Source of the DNA: Prevotella sp.
GTDB lineage: Bacteria > Bacteroidota > Bacteroidia > Bacteroidales > Bacteroidaceae
Reading direction: 5' to 3'
Assembly: GCA_020026195.1 (NCBI GenBank)
Contig: JAHHQW010000043.1
Coordinates: 1-20,855, forward strand
Length of the DNA stretch: 20,855 bases
Shown: piece after piece, positions 8,401-16,974 of the stretch
Layout: each line of letters begins with the position of its first letter
Position numbering within the stretch: position 1 is the stretch's first letter
Program-made: the position numbers and the translations under genes
Notes under the pieces: model-generated
Told to the model about the DNA's origin: nothing
What the model saw: only the letters and a program-made list of their open reading frames with translations
The model's database searches: none

Positions 8401-8940
8401 CTAATGGTTTATAATGTAACTTTTAATCTTCTCTTTGGCATAGTGGTAGTTTACCTTAAGTGTCTCTACCTTGGTGTCGAGTATCTCTGCTATTTCATCG
8501 TAATCTAACTCGTCGTAATAACGGAAGTTGAATACCAGACGCTGTTTCTCAGGAAGTGACAGTATGGCTTTCTGAAACTTTACTGCCATGGCATCTTCAT
8601 AGTCTAGATATTCGGCTGTTTCCAGTTTTACTATGAGTTCATTCTGCAATTCGTTATCCGAAAGATTTTTTTCGTCTTTCTTAGCGTTGAGAATGCGCAG
8701 ACTCTCATTTGTTGCTATGCGGTACAGCCATGTCGATAATGTACTGTCGCCACGGAATGTCTTCCAGCTACGGAAAACTCTTACGAATGTTTCCTGCAAG
8801 GCATCCTGCGTGTCTTCGTGAGATACGAGCAGGCGACGTATATGATTGTATAAAGGTTCCTGATAACGACCCATGAGCAGTTTGATTCCCTGCTTCAGGT
8901 CTTTGTCACATGAATCTTTTATTTCTTTTTCATCAGTCAT
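8401..8940 (-). CDS. ECF-type RNA polymerase sigma factor
   Basis: The 179-residue protein contains only regions 2 and 4, as in extracytoplasmic-function sigma factors. Region 2 includes LYNHIRRLL, DALQETFVRVF and the -10 recognition segment STLSTWLYRIATN (about residues 30-83). Region 4 is a helix-turn-helix around LSLPEKQRLVFNFRYYDELDYDEIAEIL and on to the C-terminus (about 127-176). It would direct RNA polymerase to a set of stress or envelope promoters once released from its anti-sigma partner, probably the membrane protein encoded 4 bases downstream. Upstream on the minus strand, TAACTTTT at 8989-8982 is a one-mismatch -7 box, but no clear -33 element accompanies it, so the gene may rely on an unusual, perhaps self-recognised, promoter. 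Confidence 0.93.
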   Translation of the reverse strand: MTDEKEIKDSCDKDLKQGIKLLMGRYQEPLYNHIRRLLVSHEDTQDALQETFVRVFRSWKTFRGDSTLSTWLYRIATNESLRILNAKKDEKNLSDNELQNELIVKLETAEYLDYEDAMAVKFQKAILSLPEKQRLVFNFRYYDELDYDEIAEILDTKVETLKVNYHYAKEKIKSYIINH

Positions 8941-9032
8941 ACTTTTTGCCTTGTTTATTATGTTAGAACGATGATATACTTAAAAGTTAAATTGAATATG
9001 AAAAAAAATTTTATGGTATTGATATTAATGAC

Positions 9033-9065
9033 ACCGCCCTGACATTAAAGTGATGTCAGGGCGGT
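9033..9065 (-). terminator. Terminator-like hairpin after sufS
   Basis: A perfect 13-bp stem (9033-9045 with 9053-9065) closes a 7-base loop, 24 bases past the sufS stop. The minus-strand sequence after it (GTCATTAATATC) lacks a proper T run, so it may act as an mRNA 3' end stabiliser as much as a terminator. Confidence 0.6.
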
Positions 9066-9089
9066 TATATCTGTATGATTTCAGATGTA

Positions 9090-10304
9090 TCAGAACATCT
9101 TGCTTACGCGTTCTATGCCTGCTATAAGCGTGTCTATTTCTTCTTTTGTGTTGTATAGAGCAAATGATGCACGCACTGTTCCGGGAATGCCGTAACGAAT
9201 CATCAGAGGCTGTGCACAGTGATGACCTGTTCGTACTGCTATTCCGAGACGGTCGAGCAGGGTACCCATGTCAAGAGGATGGATATCGCGCAGAAGGAAG
9301 GATACGACAGCATCCTTATGTTCTGCTTCTCCAAAGATGCGCATTCCTTCGAATTCTCGCATACGTTTCATGCAGTAGCTCGTAAGTTCGCGCTCGTGTG
9401 CCGATATATTATCTATGCCTAAGTTCATAAGGTAATCGGCAGCTTTTGCAAGTGCATTTGTAGCAATATAGTCAGGTGTTCCGGCTTCAAACTTAAAAGG
9501 AAGTTTTTCGAATGTCGTCTTCTCAAAACTAACACTTTCTATCATTTCGCCACCACCCTGATAAGGCGGCATGCGGTCGAGCCATTCTTCCTTTCCGTAA
9601 AGAACACCGATACCTGTCGGACCATACATCTTATGTCCGCTGAGAGCAAAGAAATCACAGTCCAGGTCCTGTACATCTACTTTGAAATGCGGAGTACTCT
9701 GGGCGCCATCTATCATGATGGGAACATTGTGCTCGTGTGCAATTTCTATCATTTCTTTTACTGGATTGATAGTTCCGAGTACATTGCTTACATGAGCTAC
9801 ACTTACAATCTTTGTACGATCGCTAAAAAGTTTACGGTACTCGTCCATGATTATCTCTCCCTTATCGTTGATAGGAATAACCTTGATGGCAATTCCTTTC
9901 TTTGCTGCCTGAATCTGCCAGGGAACGATGTTGGAGTGATGCTCCATCGTGGAAATGATAACCTCGTCGCCTTCGTGCATGAACTCGTCACAGAACGAAG
10001 AAACGACTAAGTTGAGGCTTTCGGTAGTCCCGCGTGTGAATATAATCTCGTTCGTACTGCGTGCATTGATGAATTTGCGCATAGTTTCGCGTGCTGCCTC
10101 ATGCAGGTCGGTTGCCTGCTGTGACAGATAATGAACACCGCGGTGAACATTGGCGTTTACTGAGTAATATTCCTCTGTTATAGCTTCGACTACAGAACGT
10201 GGCTTCTGCGTAGTGGCTGCATTATCGAGATAAATGAGCGGTCGTCCGTATATTTCACGTGAGAGAATCGGGAAGTCGGCTCTAACCTTTTCTATATCGT
10301 ACAT
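9090..10304 (-). CDS. sufS: Cysteine desulfurase SufS
   Basis: SufS is a PLP enzyme that takes sulfur from L-cysteine, forming alanine and a persulfide for Fe-S cluster assembly. The 404-residue length is normal. Visible hallmarks are YLDNAATTQKP near residue 25, TRGTTESLN, MEHHSNIVPWQ, the PLP lysine K225 in LSGHKMYGP, and the catalytic cysteine C363 in RTGHHCAQP, which places it in the SufS (group II) rather than IscS group. It starts 3 bases after sufD stops and is the last gene of the sufBCDS operon. No SufE or SufU partner, the usual sulfur acceptor for this group, is encoded in the window. Confidence 0.97.
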   Translation of the reverse strand: MYDIEKVRADFPILSREIYGRPLIYLDNAATTQKPRSVVEAITEEYYSVNANVHRGVHYLSQQATDLHEAARETMRKFINARSTNEIIFTRGTTESLNLVVSSFCDEFMHEGDEVIISTMEHHSNIVPWQIQAAKKGIAIKVIPINDKGEIIMDEYRKLFSDRTKIVSVAHVSNVLGTINPVKEMIEIAHEHNVPIMIDGAQSTPHFKVDVQDLDCDFFALSGHKMYGPTGIGVLYGKEEWLDRMPPYQGGGEMIESVSFEKTTFEKLPFKFEAGTPDYIATNALAKAADYLMNLGIDNISAHERELTSYCMKRMREFEGMRIFGEAEHKDAVVSFLLRDIHPLDMGTLLDRLGIAVRTGHHCAQPLMIRYGIPGTVRASFALYNTKEEIDTLIAGIERVSKMF

Positions 10305-10307
10305 ATA

Positions 10308-11663
10308 TTATTCTGATTTACTACATTTATGACAGTGTCTGCATCCTCCGAGTTCGCCTCTGAAACGTTTCTCTACCAGCATGTGCAGACGTGTGCGCAG
10401 CGGTTCGAGCTTGATGTGGTCGATAACCTGACCTAAGAATGCAAACTTAAGCAGCATACGGGCTTCTTTGAGACTTATACCGCGCTGCTGCATGTAAAAC
10501 AATGCTGCATCATTAAGCTGACCTACGGTACTGCCATGGTCGCATTTTACATCGTCTGCATAAATCTCAAGCATAGGCTGTGTGAACATGCGTGTCTCTT
10601 TTGTTGCACAGAGGTTCTGGTTTGTTTCGTGTGAGTATGACTGCTGTGCTCCATGGCGTACAAGAATCTTTCCGGCAAATGCTCCAACGGCTTTGTCGTC
10701 GAGAACGTATTTGTAAAGTTCTTCGCTTGTGCAGTGTCCTACCTTATGATCTATAAGAGTATTGTTGTCTACATGTTGTTCCTTATCAGCAATTACGCAT
10801 CCTAAAAGTTGGCATTCTGAACCTTCTCCGCTGAATACTAAGTCGGTACGATTGCGTGTAACACCATTGTGCAGTGTTATTGCGTTATGGTTTACAGTAC
10901 TGTTGCGCTGCTGGTCGATATAGAGGTTGCTGAAACGTACATTCTTACGATGTGTCTCTTCAAGACAGTAAAGCTCAAGGTGTGCATTATCTTCTACGAA
11001 TGCTTCTATCACCTGTGTTGTAAGGAAACGCTGCTTATCTGCATTATGGTCACAGAACAAAAGTTTGACTTCTGCCATGGGCTCCACGATAATAAGCACA
11101 CGGCGGTTTGTCATGAGATCTACGTTTGAACGCATGACATTAATTACCTGAATAGTCTGTTCTACTTTTATTCCACGCGGGACATAAACGAGCAGACCAT
11201 CCTGTGCAAGCATCGTGTTGAGTGCTGTTATTGAGTCTTCTTCAGATGATGCCAGCTTACCATAATATTTCTCTATCAGTTCAGGATATTTTTTTGCTGC
11301 CTCGCAGAGTGAACCTACAAAGACACCTTCGGGAAGAGAAGTCTCTTTTTTTGTGTCGTTATAGAACATATCGTTTACAACGAAAAAGAGCTGTGTGCTG
11401 AGGTTGGGCACATCACACTTAAATATCTCTGCCGGATAAATCTGAATAGGCAGACGTTCGAGGTTCAGTCCGTAATCTTCAGGGGCGAACATCTTCTGAA
11501 CGTCGGTGTATTTATATCTTTCAACCTTCTTAGAGGGGAATCCGTTGCGTGAAAAAGCCTCAAAAGCCTTGTCGCGAAGGTTATTCATCACATCAGCACT
11601 GTGTGAGAATATCATATTGCGACACTGCTTGTAAAGGTCTATATATTGTTTTTCGCTGTTCAT
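10308..11663 (-). CDS. sufD: Fe-S cluster assembly scaffold component SufD
   Basis: SufD pairs with SufB and SufC in the SufBC2D scaffold that builds Fe-S clusters in the cytoplasm. I choose the ATG at 11663, one base after the sufC stop and preceded by a GGAG-like ribosome site at the end of sufC, giving 451 residues; a longer frame from a TTG at 11726 would overlap sufC by 62 bases and add unrelated sequence. The C-terminal half has the SufB/SufD beta-helix pattern (FSNLYIDQQRNSTVNH, LVFSGEGSECQLLG). H376 in VKCDHGSTVGQL corresponds to the conserved E. coli SufD His360. Unusually, the protein ends in a short cysteine/histidine tail, with C441, C444 and C447 in a CxxCxxC pattern and two histidines between them. 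Confidence 0.95.
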   Translation of the reverse strand: MNSEKQYIDLYKQCRNMIFSHSADVMNNLRDKAFEAFSRNGFPSKKVERYKYTDVQKMFAPEDYGLNLERLPIQIYPAEIFKCDVPNLSTQLFFVVNDMFYNDTKKETSLPEGVFVGSLCEAAKKYPELIEKYYGKLASSEEDSITALNTMLAQDGLLVYVPRGIKVEQTIQVINVMRSNVDLMTNRRVLIIVEPMAEVKLLFCDHNADKQRFLTTQVIEAFVEDNAHLELYCLEETHRKNVRFSNLYIDQQRNSTVNHNAITLHNGVTRNRTDLVFSGEGSECQLLGCVIADKEQHVDNNTLIDHKVGHCTSEELYKYVLDDKAVGAFAGKILVRHGAQQSYSHETNQNLCATKETRMFTQPMLEIYADDVKCDHGSTVGQLNDAALFYMQQRGISLKEARMLLKFAFLGQVIDHIKLEPLRTRLHMLVEKRFRGELGGCRHCHKCSKSE

Positions 11664-11664
11664 A

Positions 11665-12420
11665 TTAAAGTTCTCCAATTTCCTGCTTAATCCAGTCGTA
11701 ACCACGTTCCTCAATCTCTTTTGCAAGTTCCGGACCTGCAGTCTTTACGATGCGTCCGTTGTAAAGTACGTGTACAATCTGTGGCTGTAATATGTCAAGC
11801 AGTCTCTGATAGTGAGTAATAACGATAGTACTTGTCTCGGGTGTCTTCAGAGTGTTGACGCCTTCGGCTACGATGCGCAGAGCATCAACGTCAAGACCAG
11901 AGTCGGTCTCATCGAGAATGCTGAGTTTCGGTTCAAGCATTGCCATCTGGAAAATCTCGTTACGCTTCTTCTCTCCACCACTGAATCCTTCGTTTACAGA
12001 ACGGTTGGCAAGATTGTTGTCCAATTCTACAATCTTACGCTTTTCACGCATCAGTTTAAGAAATTCTCCGGCATTCAAAGGCTTCTTTCCTTCGTATTCC
12101 AACTTCTCGTTGATTGCTGTACGCATGAAGTTTATCATTGATACACCAGGAATCTCGACAGGGTACTGGAATGAAAGGAACAGACCTTCGTGTGCTCTGT
12201 CTTCAGGTTTCATTTCAAGAAGATTCTTGCCGTTGAAATATGCTTCTCCCTTTGTAACTTCGTATGCGGGATTACCTACAAGAACAGCACTCAATGTACT
12301 CTTTCCCGAGCCGTTAGGTCCCATTATGGCATGTACTTCGCCATCGTTAACGGTAAGGTTTATACCCTTTAATATTTCTTTATCACCTATCTTGGCGTGT
12401 AAATCTTTTACTACTAACAT
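11665..12420 (-). CDS. sufC: Fe-S assembly ATPase SufC
   Basis: SufC is the ABC-type ATPase of the SufBC2D complex; it works in the cytoplasm and has no membrane partner. The 251-residue protein has Walker A GPNGSGKST at 34-42, a signature-like SGGEKKR at 147-153, Walker B ending D170 with catalytic E171 (ILDETDSGLD), and the H-loop histidine H203 (VITHYQR). SGGEKKRNE in place of the usual LSGGQ, and the DETDSGLD sequence, are specific to SufC. The start is 23 bases after sufB, and its stop is separated from the sufD ATG by a single base (TAATATG), so the two are likely coupled. Confidence 0.98.
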   Translation of the reverse strand: MLVVKDLHAKIGDKEILKGINLTVNDGEVHAIMGPNGSGKSTLSAVLVGNPAYEVTKGEAYFNGKNLLEMKPEDRAHEGLFLSFQYPVEIPGVSMINFMRTAINEKLEYEGKKPLNAGEFLKLMREKRKIVELDNNLANRSVNEGFSGGEKKRNEIFQMAMLEPKLSILDETDSGLDVDALRIVAEGVNTLKTPETSTIVITHYQRLLDILQPQIVHVLYNGRIVKTAGPELAKEIEERGYDWIKQEIGEL

Positions 12421-12443
12421 TGTGTATGAATATTATATCTTGT

Positions 12444-13895
12444 TTATCCTATCGTACCTTCGAGAGATACTGATAATAACTTTCTTGCTTCGACAGCGAA
12501 CTCCATCGGAAGTTTGTTCAATACGTCCTTTGCATATCCGTTTACGATAAGTCCTACGGCTGCTTCTGTCGGAATACCACGCTGATTACAATAGAAAAGC
12601 TGGTTCTCGCTAATCTTGCTTGTGGTTGCCTCGTGCTCGAATATTGCAGAGTCATTGTGTACGTCCATGTATGGGAATGTGTGTGCACCGCAGTCGCTGC
12701 CTAACAACAGGCTGTCACATGAGCTGTAGTTGCGTGCATTGTCTGCATTTGCTGTAGCTCGTACAAGTCCCCTGTACGAGTTCTGGCTGTGTCCTGCACT
12801 GATACCCTTGCTTATGATAGTACTCTTTGTATTTTTACCAATATGAATCATCTTTGTTCCTGTGTCGGCCTCCTGATGATGATTGGTTACGGCTACAGAA
12901 TAGAATTCTGCCTGTGAGTTATCACCGCGAAGCACGCATGAAGGATATTTCCATGTTATGGCACTACCTGTCTCGACCTGAGTCCATGAAAGTTTACTGT
13001 TACGGCCTCTCAGATCGCCACGTTTTGTAACTAAGTTGAGGACACCGCCCTTGCCGTTTTCATCTCCAGGGTACCAGTTCTGTACTGTAGAGTATTTAAC
13101 TTCAGCATTGTTCATGACGACAATTTCTACTATGGCTGCATGCAGCTGGTTTTCATCACGCATAGGTGCTGTACATCCTTCAAGGTAAGAAACGTATGCA
13201 TCATCTTCGGCTACAATAAGAGTACGCTCGAACTGACCGGTGTTGGCTGCGTTGATGCGGAAATAAGAACTAAGTTCCATGGGACAGCGTATTCCTTTGG
13301 GAATGTATACAAATGATCCGTCGCTGAATACTGCTGAGTTTAGGGCTGCAAAATAATTGTCACGATAGGGGACAACGCTGCCTAAATATTTTCTTACAAG
13401 ATCTGGATGCACCTGAATAGCTTCGCCGATGGAACAGAAAATAATACCTTTTTCGGCAAGTTTGTCCTTGTAGGTTGTCTTTACAGATACTGAGTCCATG
13501 ATGGCATCAACCGCTGTACCGCTAAGTGCAAGACGTTCTTCCAATGGAATTCCGAGCTTATCAAATGTCTTCATAAGTTCGGGGTCTATTTCTTTGTTTT
13601 CGGTGCTCTTCTTTTTGGCAAGAGGATCTGCGTAATATGATATGTCCTGATAGTCAATCTCAGGAACATTTACATGACCCCAGTCAGGCTGCTTCTGATC
13701 TTTCCAGTAGTTATATGCTTGCAGACGGAATTCGAGTAGCCAGTCGGGTTCGTTCTTTTTCTTTGATATCAGGCGTACAACATCTTCGTTGAGTCCTTTT
13801 TCTATTATTTCAGTCTGTACGTCAGTAGTGAAACCGAATTCATATTTTTGTTCGGCCACCTGCTTTACAAACTCGTTTCCATTGCTTTCTTTCAT
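12444..13895 (-). CDS. sufB: Fe-S cluster assembly scaffold SufB
   Basis: SufB is the main scaffold on which nascent Fe-S clusters form, in complex with SufC and SufD. The 483-residue length is typical. Recognisable segments are EPDWLLEFRLQAYNYW near residue 50, YIPKGIRCPMELSSYFRIN, EGCTAPMRDENQLHAA with C241, and YSSCDSLLLGSDCGAHTF with C393 and C402. C393 lines up with E. coli SufB Cys405, the residue implicated in cluster building. FEHEATTSKISENQ near residue 420 is the conserved C-terminal motif. It is the first gene of sufBCDS. The ATG lies only 15 bases after a long hairpin (13911-13966), so ribosome access or transcription into the operon may be controlled there. Confidence 0.98.
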   Translation of the reverse strand: MKESNGNEFVKQVAEQKYEFGFTTDVQTEIIEKGLNEDVVRLISKKKNEPDWLLEFRLQAYNYWKDQKQPDWGHVNVPEIDYQDISYYADPLAKKKSTENKEIDPELMKTFDKLGIPLEERLALSGTAVDAIMDSVSVKTTYKDKLAEKGIIFCSIGEAIQVHPDLVRKYLGSVVPYRDNYFAALNSAVFSDGSFVYIPKGIRCPMELSSYFRINAANTGQFERTLIVAEDDAYVSYLEGCTAPMRDENQLHAAIVEIVVMNNAEVKYSTVQNWYPGDENGKGGVLNLVTKRGDLRGRNSKLSWTQVETGSAITWKYPSCVLRGDNSQAEFYSVAVTNHHQEADTGTKMIHIGKNTKSTIISKGISAGHSQNSYRGLVRATANADNARNYSSCDSLLLGSDCGAHTFPYMDVHNDSAIFEHEATTSKISENQLFYCNQRGIPTEAAVGLIVNGYAKDVLNKLPMEFAVEARKLLSVSLEGTIG

Positions 13896-13910
13896 TATTA
13901 TAGTTTAAAA

Positions 13911-13966
13911 TCCAATTACCGAATTATCACCTCGAAAAATGGCAAGGCGACAATCCCGTAATTGGA
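13911..13966 (-). promoter_or_regulatory. Long leader hairpin between infB and sufB
   Basis: In minus-strand RNA, 13966-13958 pairs perfectly with 13919-13911 (9 bp). After one mismatch, 13956-13943 pairs with 13934-13921 (14 bp, including four G-U pairs) around an 8-base loop CCATTTTT. The same four positions would be A-C mismatches in plus-strand RNA, so the fold favours the minus transcript. TTTT follows directly, then AAACTATAATA and the sufB ATG. The hairpin could terminate rimP-nusA-infB transcription, act as an attenuator, or structure the suf leader. No consensus promoter is visible in the 50 bases between infB and the hairpin. Confidence 0.7.
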
Positions 13967-14016
13967 TGTATATTAAGTCTACCACCATATAAAATAAAGC
14001 GGTATTCAATTTATAT

Positions 14017-16884
14017 TTAAAGTTTCTGCTTAACTTCTACTTCCATAAAGGTTTCGATGATATCGCCTGCGAGAATATCGTTGAAGTTAACAAGACTGAT
14101 ACCGCATTCGAAGTTGGCTGCAACTTCCTTAACGTCGTCTTTGTAACGCTTCAGTGAATCGATGTCGCCAGAGTGGATGACAATACCATCACGTACCAGT
14201 CGGGCCTTGTCGCTACGGTGTACCTTACCTTCTGTTACATATGCACCGGCTACAGTACCAACCTTAGAGATGTGGAATACTTCACGAACTTCAACCTGAC
14301 CTGTAACGACTTCCTTCTTAACCTTATCGAGCATACCCTCCATTGCAGAATGAACATCGTCGATAGCGTCGTAAATTACAGAGTATGTATTGATTTCTAC
14401 TCCGGCCTGTTCAGCCTGTTTACGTGCTGCTGCAGAAGGACGAACCTGGAATCCTACGATGATAGCATCTGATGCATCGGCAAGTGTTACATCACTTTCA
14501 GAAATCTGACCTACAGCCTTGTATATAACATTGACCTTGATCTTTTCTGTAGACATCTTGATGAATGAGTCGCTAAGTGCTTCTGTACTACCGTCTGTAT
14601 CACCCTTAACGATAATGTTAAGTTCCTTGAATGATCCGAGTGCGATACGATGGCTGATATCAGAAAGAGTAAGACGTTTCTGAGTACGCAGTCCCTGTTC
14701 GCGCTGTAACTGCAAACGACGGTTTGCTATTTCACGTGCTTCCTGTTCTGTTTCGAGAACGTGGAATGTATCACCTGCGGTAGGAGCTCCGTTAAGACCT
14801 AAAATAATTGTAGGCTCTGCGGGGCGTACCTTGTCGATGTTCTTGTTACGTTCGTTGAACAATGCCTTTACTTTACCATAGCTTGTTCCTGCAATAACGA
14901 CATCACCAACTTTCAATGTACCATTCTGTACAAGTACAGTAGAAACATATCCGCGGCCTTTATCAAGTGAAGATTCAATGATAGAACCTGTTGCCTTACG
15001 GTTAGGATTAGCTTTCAATTCAAGCATGTCAGCTTCAAGCAGAACCTTCTCGAGAAGTTCCTGTACACCTATACCTTTCTTTGCACTTATTTCCTGGCAC
15101 TGGTACTTACCGCCCCATTCCTCAACGAGGAGGTTCATAGCTGCAAGGTCCTGACGAATCTTGTCGGGGTTAGCACCGGGCTTATCAATCTTATTGATAG
15201 CAAATACCATAGGAACATTAGCTGCCTGTGCGTGAGCGATTGCTTCTTTTGTAGTAGGCATTACGCTGTCATCGGCTGCAATAATGATTATGGCAATATC
15301 GGTAATCTGTGTACCACGGGCACGCATAGCTGTAAATGCTTCATGACCAGGTGTATCAAGGAATGTCATTGAGCGACCGTCATCGAGAGTAACATGGTAT
15401 GCACCAATGTGCTGTGTAATTCCACCAGCTTCACCAGCGATAACATTTGCTCTACGTATATAGTCGAGCAGTGAAGTCTTACCATGGTCTACGTGTCCCA
15501 TCACTGTAATGATAGGTCCGCGCGGTATCAGATCTTCATCATCGTCTTCTTCTTCGTGTATTGCTTCCTGTACGTCAGCACTTACGTATTCAGTCTTGAA
15601 ACCAAATTCTTCAGCAACGATGTTGATCGTTTCTGCTTCGAGACGCTGGTTTATAGAAACCATGATACCGATACTCATACATGTACCGATAACTTCGTTC
15701 ACGCTAACGTTCATCATACTTGCAAGTTCGCTTACTGTAACGAACTCTGTAAGTTTCAGAATCTTGCTTTCTGCCTTCTTTTCAGCATTAAGCTCTTTCA
15801 TCTGCTGCTGAATGGCATCTCTCTTCTCACGACGGTATTTTGCACCCTTCTTGTTCTGGCTCTGTGCCTTCTTGTTTGTAAGACGGGCTAATGTTTCTTT
15901 AACCTGACGTGCTACATCCTCCTCTGACAGTTCTACGGGTTTAGGCTGCGGCTTCTGACGCTTCTTCTTTCCTGCGCCATGCTTAGCTTCGCTTTGCTGC
16001 TGTCCTGAAGCGGCATTAATATCCACGCGTTCCTTGTTTATACGGTGTCTGCGTGTTTTGCTTACTTGCTGCTGCTTTTCTTCACGTTCCTTTTTGCGCT
16101 CTTCCTTTGATTTTTTCTTGGGACGGGTGCTCTGATTCAGAGAGTCAAGATCAATCTTGCCAAGGATATTTACTTTGGGAGCCATTCTCTGTTCGCTTTT
16201 GAGAGTGAACAGCTTGTCTTCTTCATCTTTCTTTTCTTCAGCCTTATTGTTACTTTCTGTAACTTTCACCTTTATAGGTTCGGCTGTATTTTTCTGTCTG
16301 CTGTCTTCTTTAGCTGACCTTATGTTTTGTTTTTTATTCTCCACAGGTTCTACTGTTTGGGTCTTCTCTTGTTTTGGTGCTCCGGCAATAACAGTGTTGG
16401 TCTCATTTGCTTTTGCACGTTTTTCCTGTGCAGCAGACGATGTGTCTTTGTTTTCCGGTGTGTTTTGACTTACGGCAGAAGTCTTTTTATCTGTTACTCT
16501 TACGGGTTGAGGCTTGGCATCAGCATTCTTTCTGCCATCGTTGAGATCTATTTTCCCAACTTGCTTTATTCTAACGCGGGGTCTTTCTGTACCAGCAGGA
16601 GCCTCTTCGTTACGTTCTGTAGCAGGTGCCTCCTCATTATGTTTCTCTTTGGAGTGTTTCTTCTCCTTGTCTTTCGGACGTGTGAATATTTCGTCAGCCT
16701 TGTCTTTTATATGCTTATCTGTCTGAAAAGCTTTTTCCAAGGCTTTGTATTGTTCATCCGAAAGTTTGAAATTAGTATCGGCTTCGACCCTGCCCAGGTC
16801 GCTTCTTTTTTCGTTAAGGAAATCAACTGCCGTTTGAAGTCCTATGTTTAATTTTCGTATAGCTTGAATTATTCTGATACCCAT
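14017..16884 (-). CDS. infB: Translation initiation factor IF-2
   Basis: IF-2 is the GTPase that brings initiator fMet-tRNA to the 30S subunit and promotes subunit joining. The 955-residue product has a short N-terminal helical domain (MGIRIIQAIRKLNIG), then a long lysine/glutamate-rich, low-complexity region from about 60 to 380 that is probably disordered. A second IF2_N-like segment (VTVSELASMMNVSVNEVI) follows at about 385-430. The GTPase domain has G1 GHVDHGKT at 463-470, G3 DTPGH at 510-514, G4 NKID at 564-567 and G5 SAKKG. Domains II-IV continue to the C-terminus. It starts 90 bases after nusA, with a hairpin in the gap, and is the last gene of rimP-nusA-infB. Confidence 0.98.
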   Translation of the reverse strand: MGIRIIQAIRKLNIGLQTAVDFLNEKRSDLGRVEADTNFKLSDEQYKALEKAFQTDKHIKDKADEIFTRPKDKEKKHSKEKHNEEAPATERNEEAPAGTERPRVRIKQVGKIDLNDGRKNADAKPQPVRVTDKKTSAVSQNTPENKDTSSAAQEKRAKANETNTVIAGAPKQEKTQTVEPVENKKQNIRSAKEDSRQKNTAEPIKVKVTESNNKAEEKKDEEDKLFTLKSEQRMAPKVNILGKIDLDSLNQSTRPKKKSKEERKKEREEKQQQVSKTRRHRINKERVDINAASGQQQSEAKHGAGKKKRQKPQPKPVELSEEDVARQVKETLARLTNKKAQSQNKKGAKYRREKRDAIQQQMKELNAEKKAESKILKLTEFVTVSELASMMNVSVNEVIGTCMSIGIMVSINQRLEAETINIVAEEFGFKTEYVSADVQEAIHEEEDDDEDLIPRGPIITVMGHVDHGKTSLLDYIRRANVIAGEAGGITQHIGAYHVTLDDGRSMTFLDTPGHEAFTAMRARGTQITDIAIIIIAADDSVMPTTKEAIAHAQAANVPMVFAINKIDKPGANPDKIRQDLAAMNLLVEEWGGKYQCQEISAKKGIGVQELLEKVLLEADMLELKANPNRKATGSIIESSLDKGRGYVSTVLVQNGTLKVGDVVIAGTSYGKVKALFNERNKNIDKVRPAEPTIILGLNGAPTAGDTFHVLETEQEAREIANRRLQLQREQGLRTQKRLTLSDISHRIALGSFKELNIIVKGDTDGSTEALSDSFIKMSTEKIKVNVIYKAVGQISESDVTLADASDAIIVGFQVRPSAAARKQAEQAGVEINTYSVIYDAIDDVHSAMEGMLDKVKKEVVTGQVEVREVFHISKVGTVAGAYVTEGKVHRSDKARLVRDGIVIHSGDIDSLKRYKDDVKEVAANFECGISLVNFNDILAGDIIETFMEVEVKQKL

Positions 16885-16936
16885 TCTTTTTATTTATAAT
16901 AAATTATAGTTGAACTTGATTTTGTTTATTGTTTGC

Positions 16937-16962
16937 ATGGCGGGAATGTTTATACCCGCCAT
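16937..16962 (-). other. Hairpin between nusA and infB
   Basis: A perfect 8-bp G+C-rich stem (16937-16944 with 16955-16962) closes a 10-base loop, 12 bases past the nusA stop. The minus-strand sequence after it is CAAACAATAAAC, with no T run, so a full terminator is unlikely. RNA processing, pausing or partial attenuation between nusA and infB are possible roles. Confidence 0.5.
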
Positions 16963-16974
16963 AAAATCAACAAA

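Noticed and set aside
11664..11726. Longer SufD beginning at a TTG at 11726
   Set aside because: It would overlap sufC by 62 bases and add residues unlike SufD. The ATG at 11663, one base after the sufC stop with a purine-rich site before it, explains the gene better.
11852..12550. 232-codon plus-strand frame across sufC and into sufB
   Set aside because: It is antisense to two certain genes, with no recognisable domain or promoter; it is a by-product of their codon use.
16327..16851. 174-codon plus-strand frame antisense to the infB N-terminal region
   Set aside because: Its Phe/Cys/Leu-rich composition is what the complement of Lys/Glu-rich coding sequence produces; no family is recognisable.
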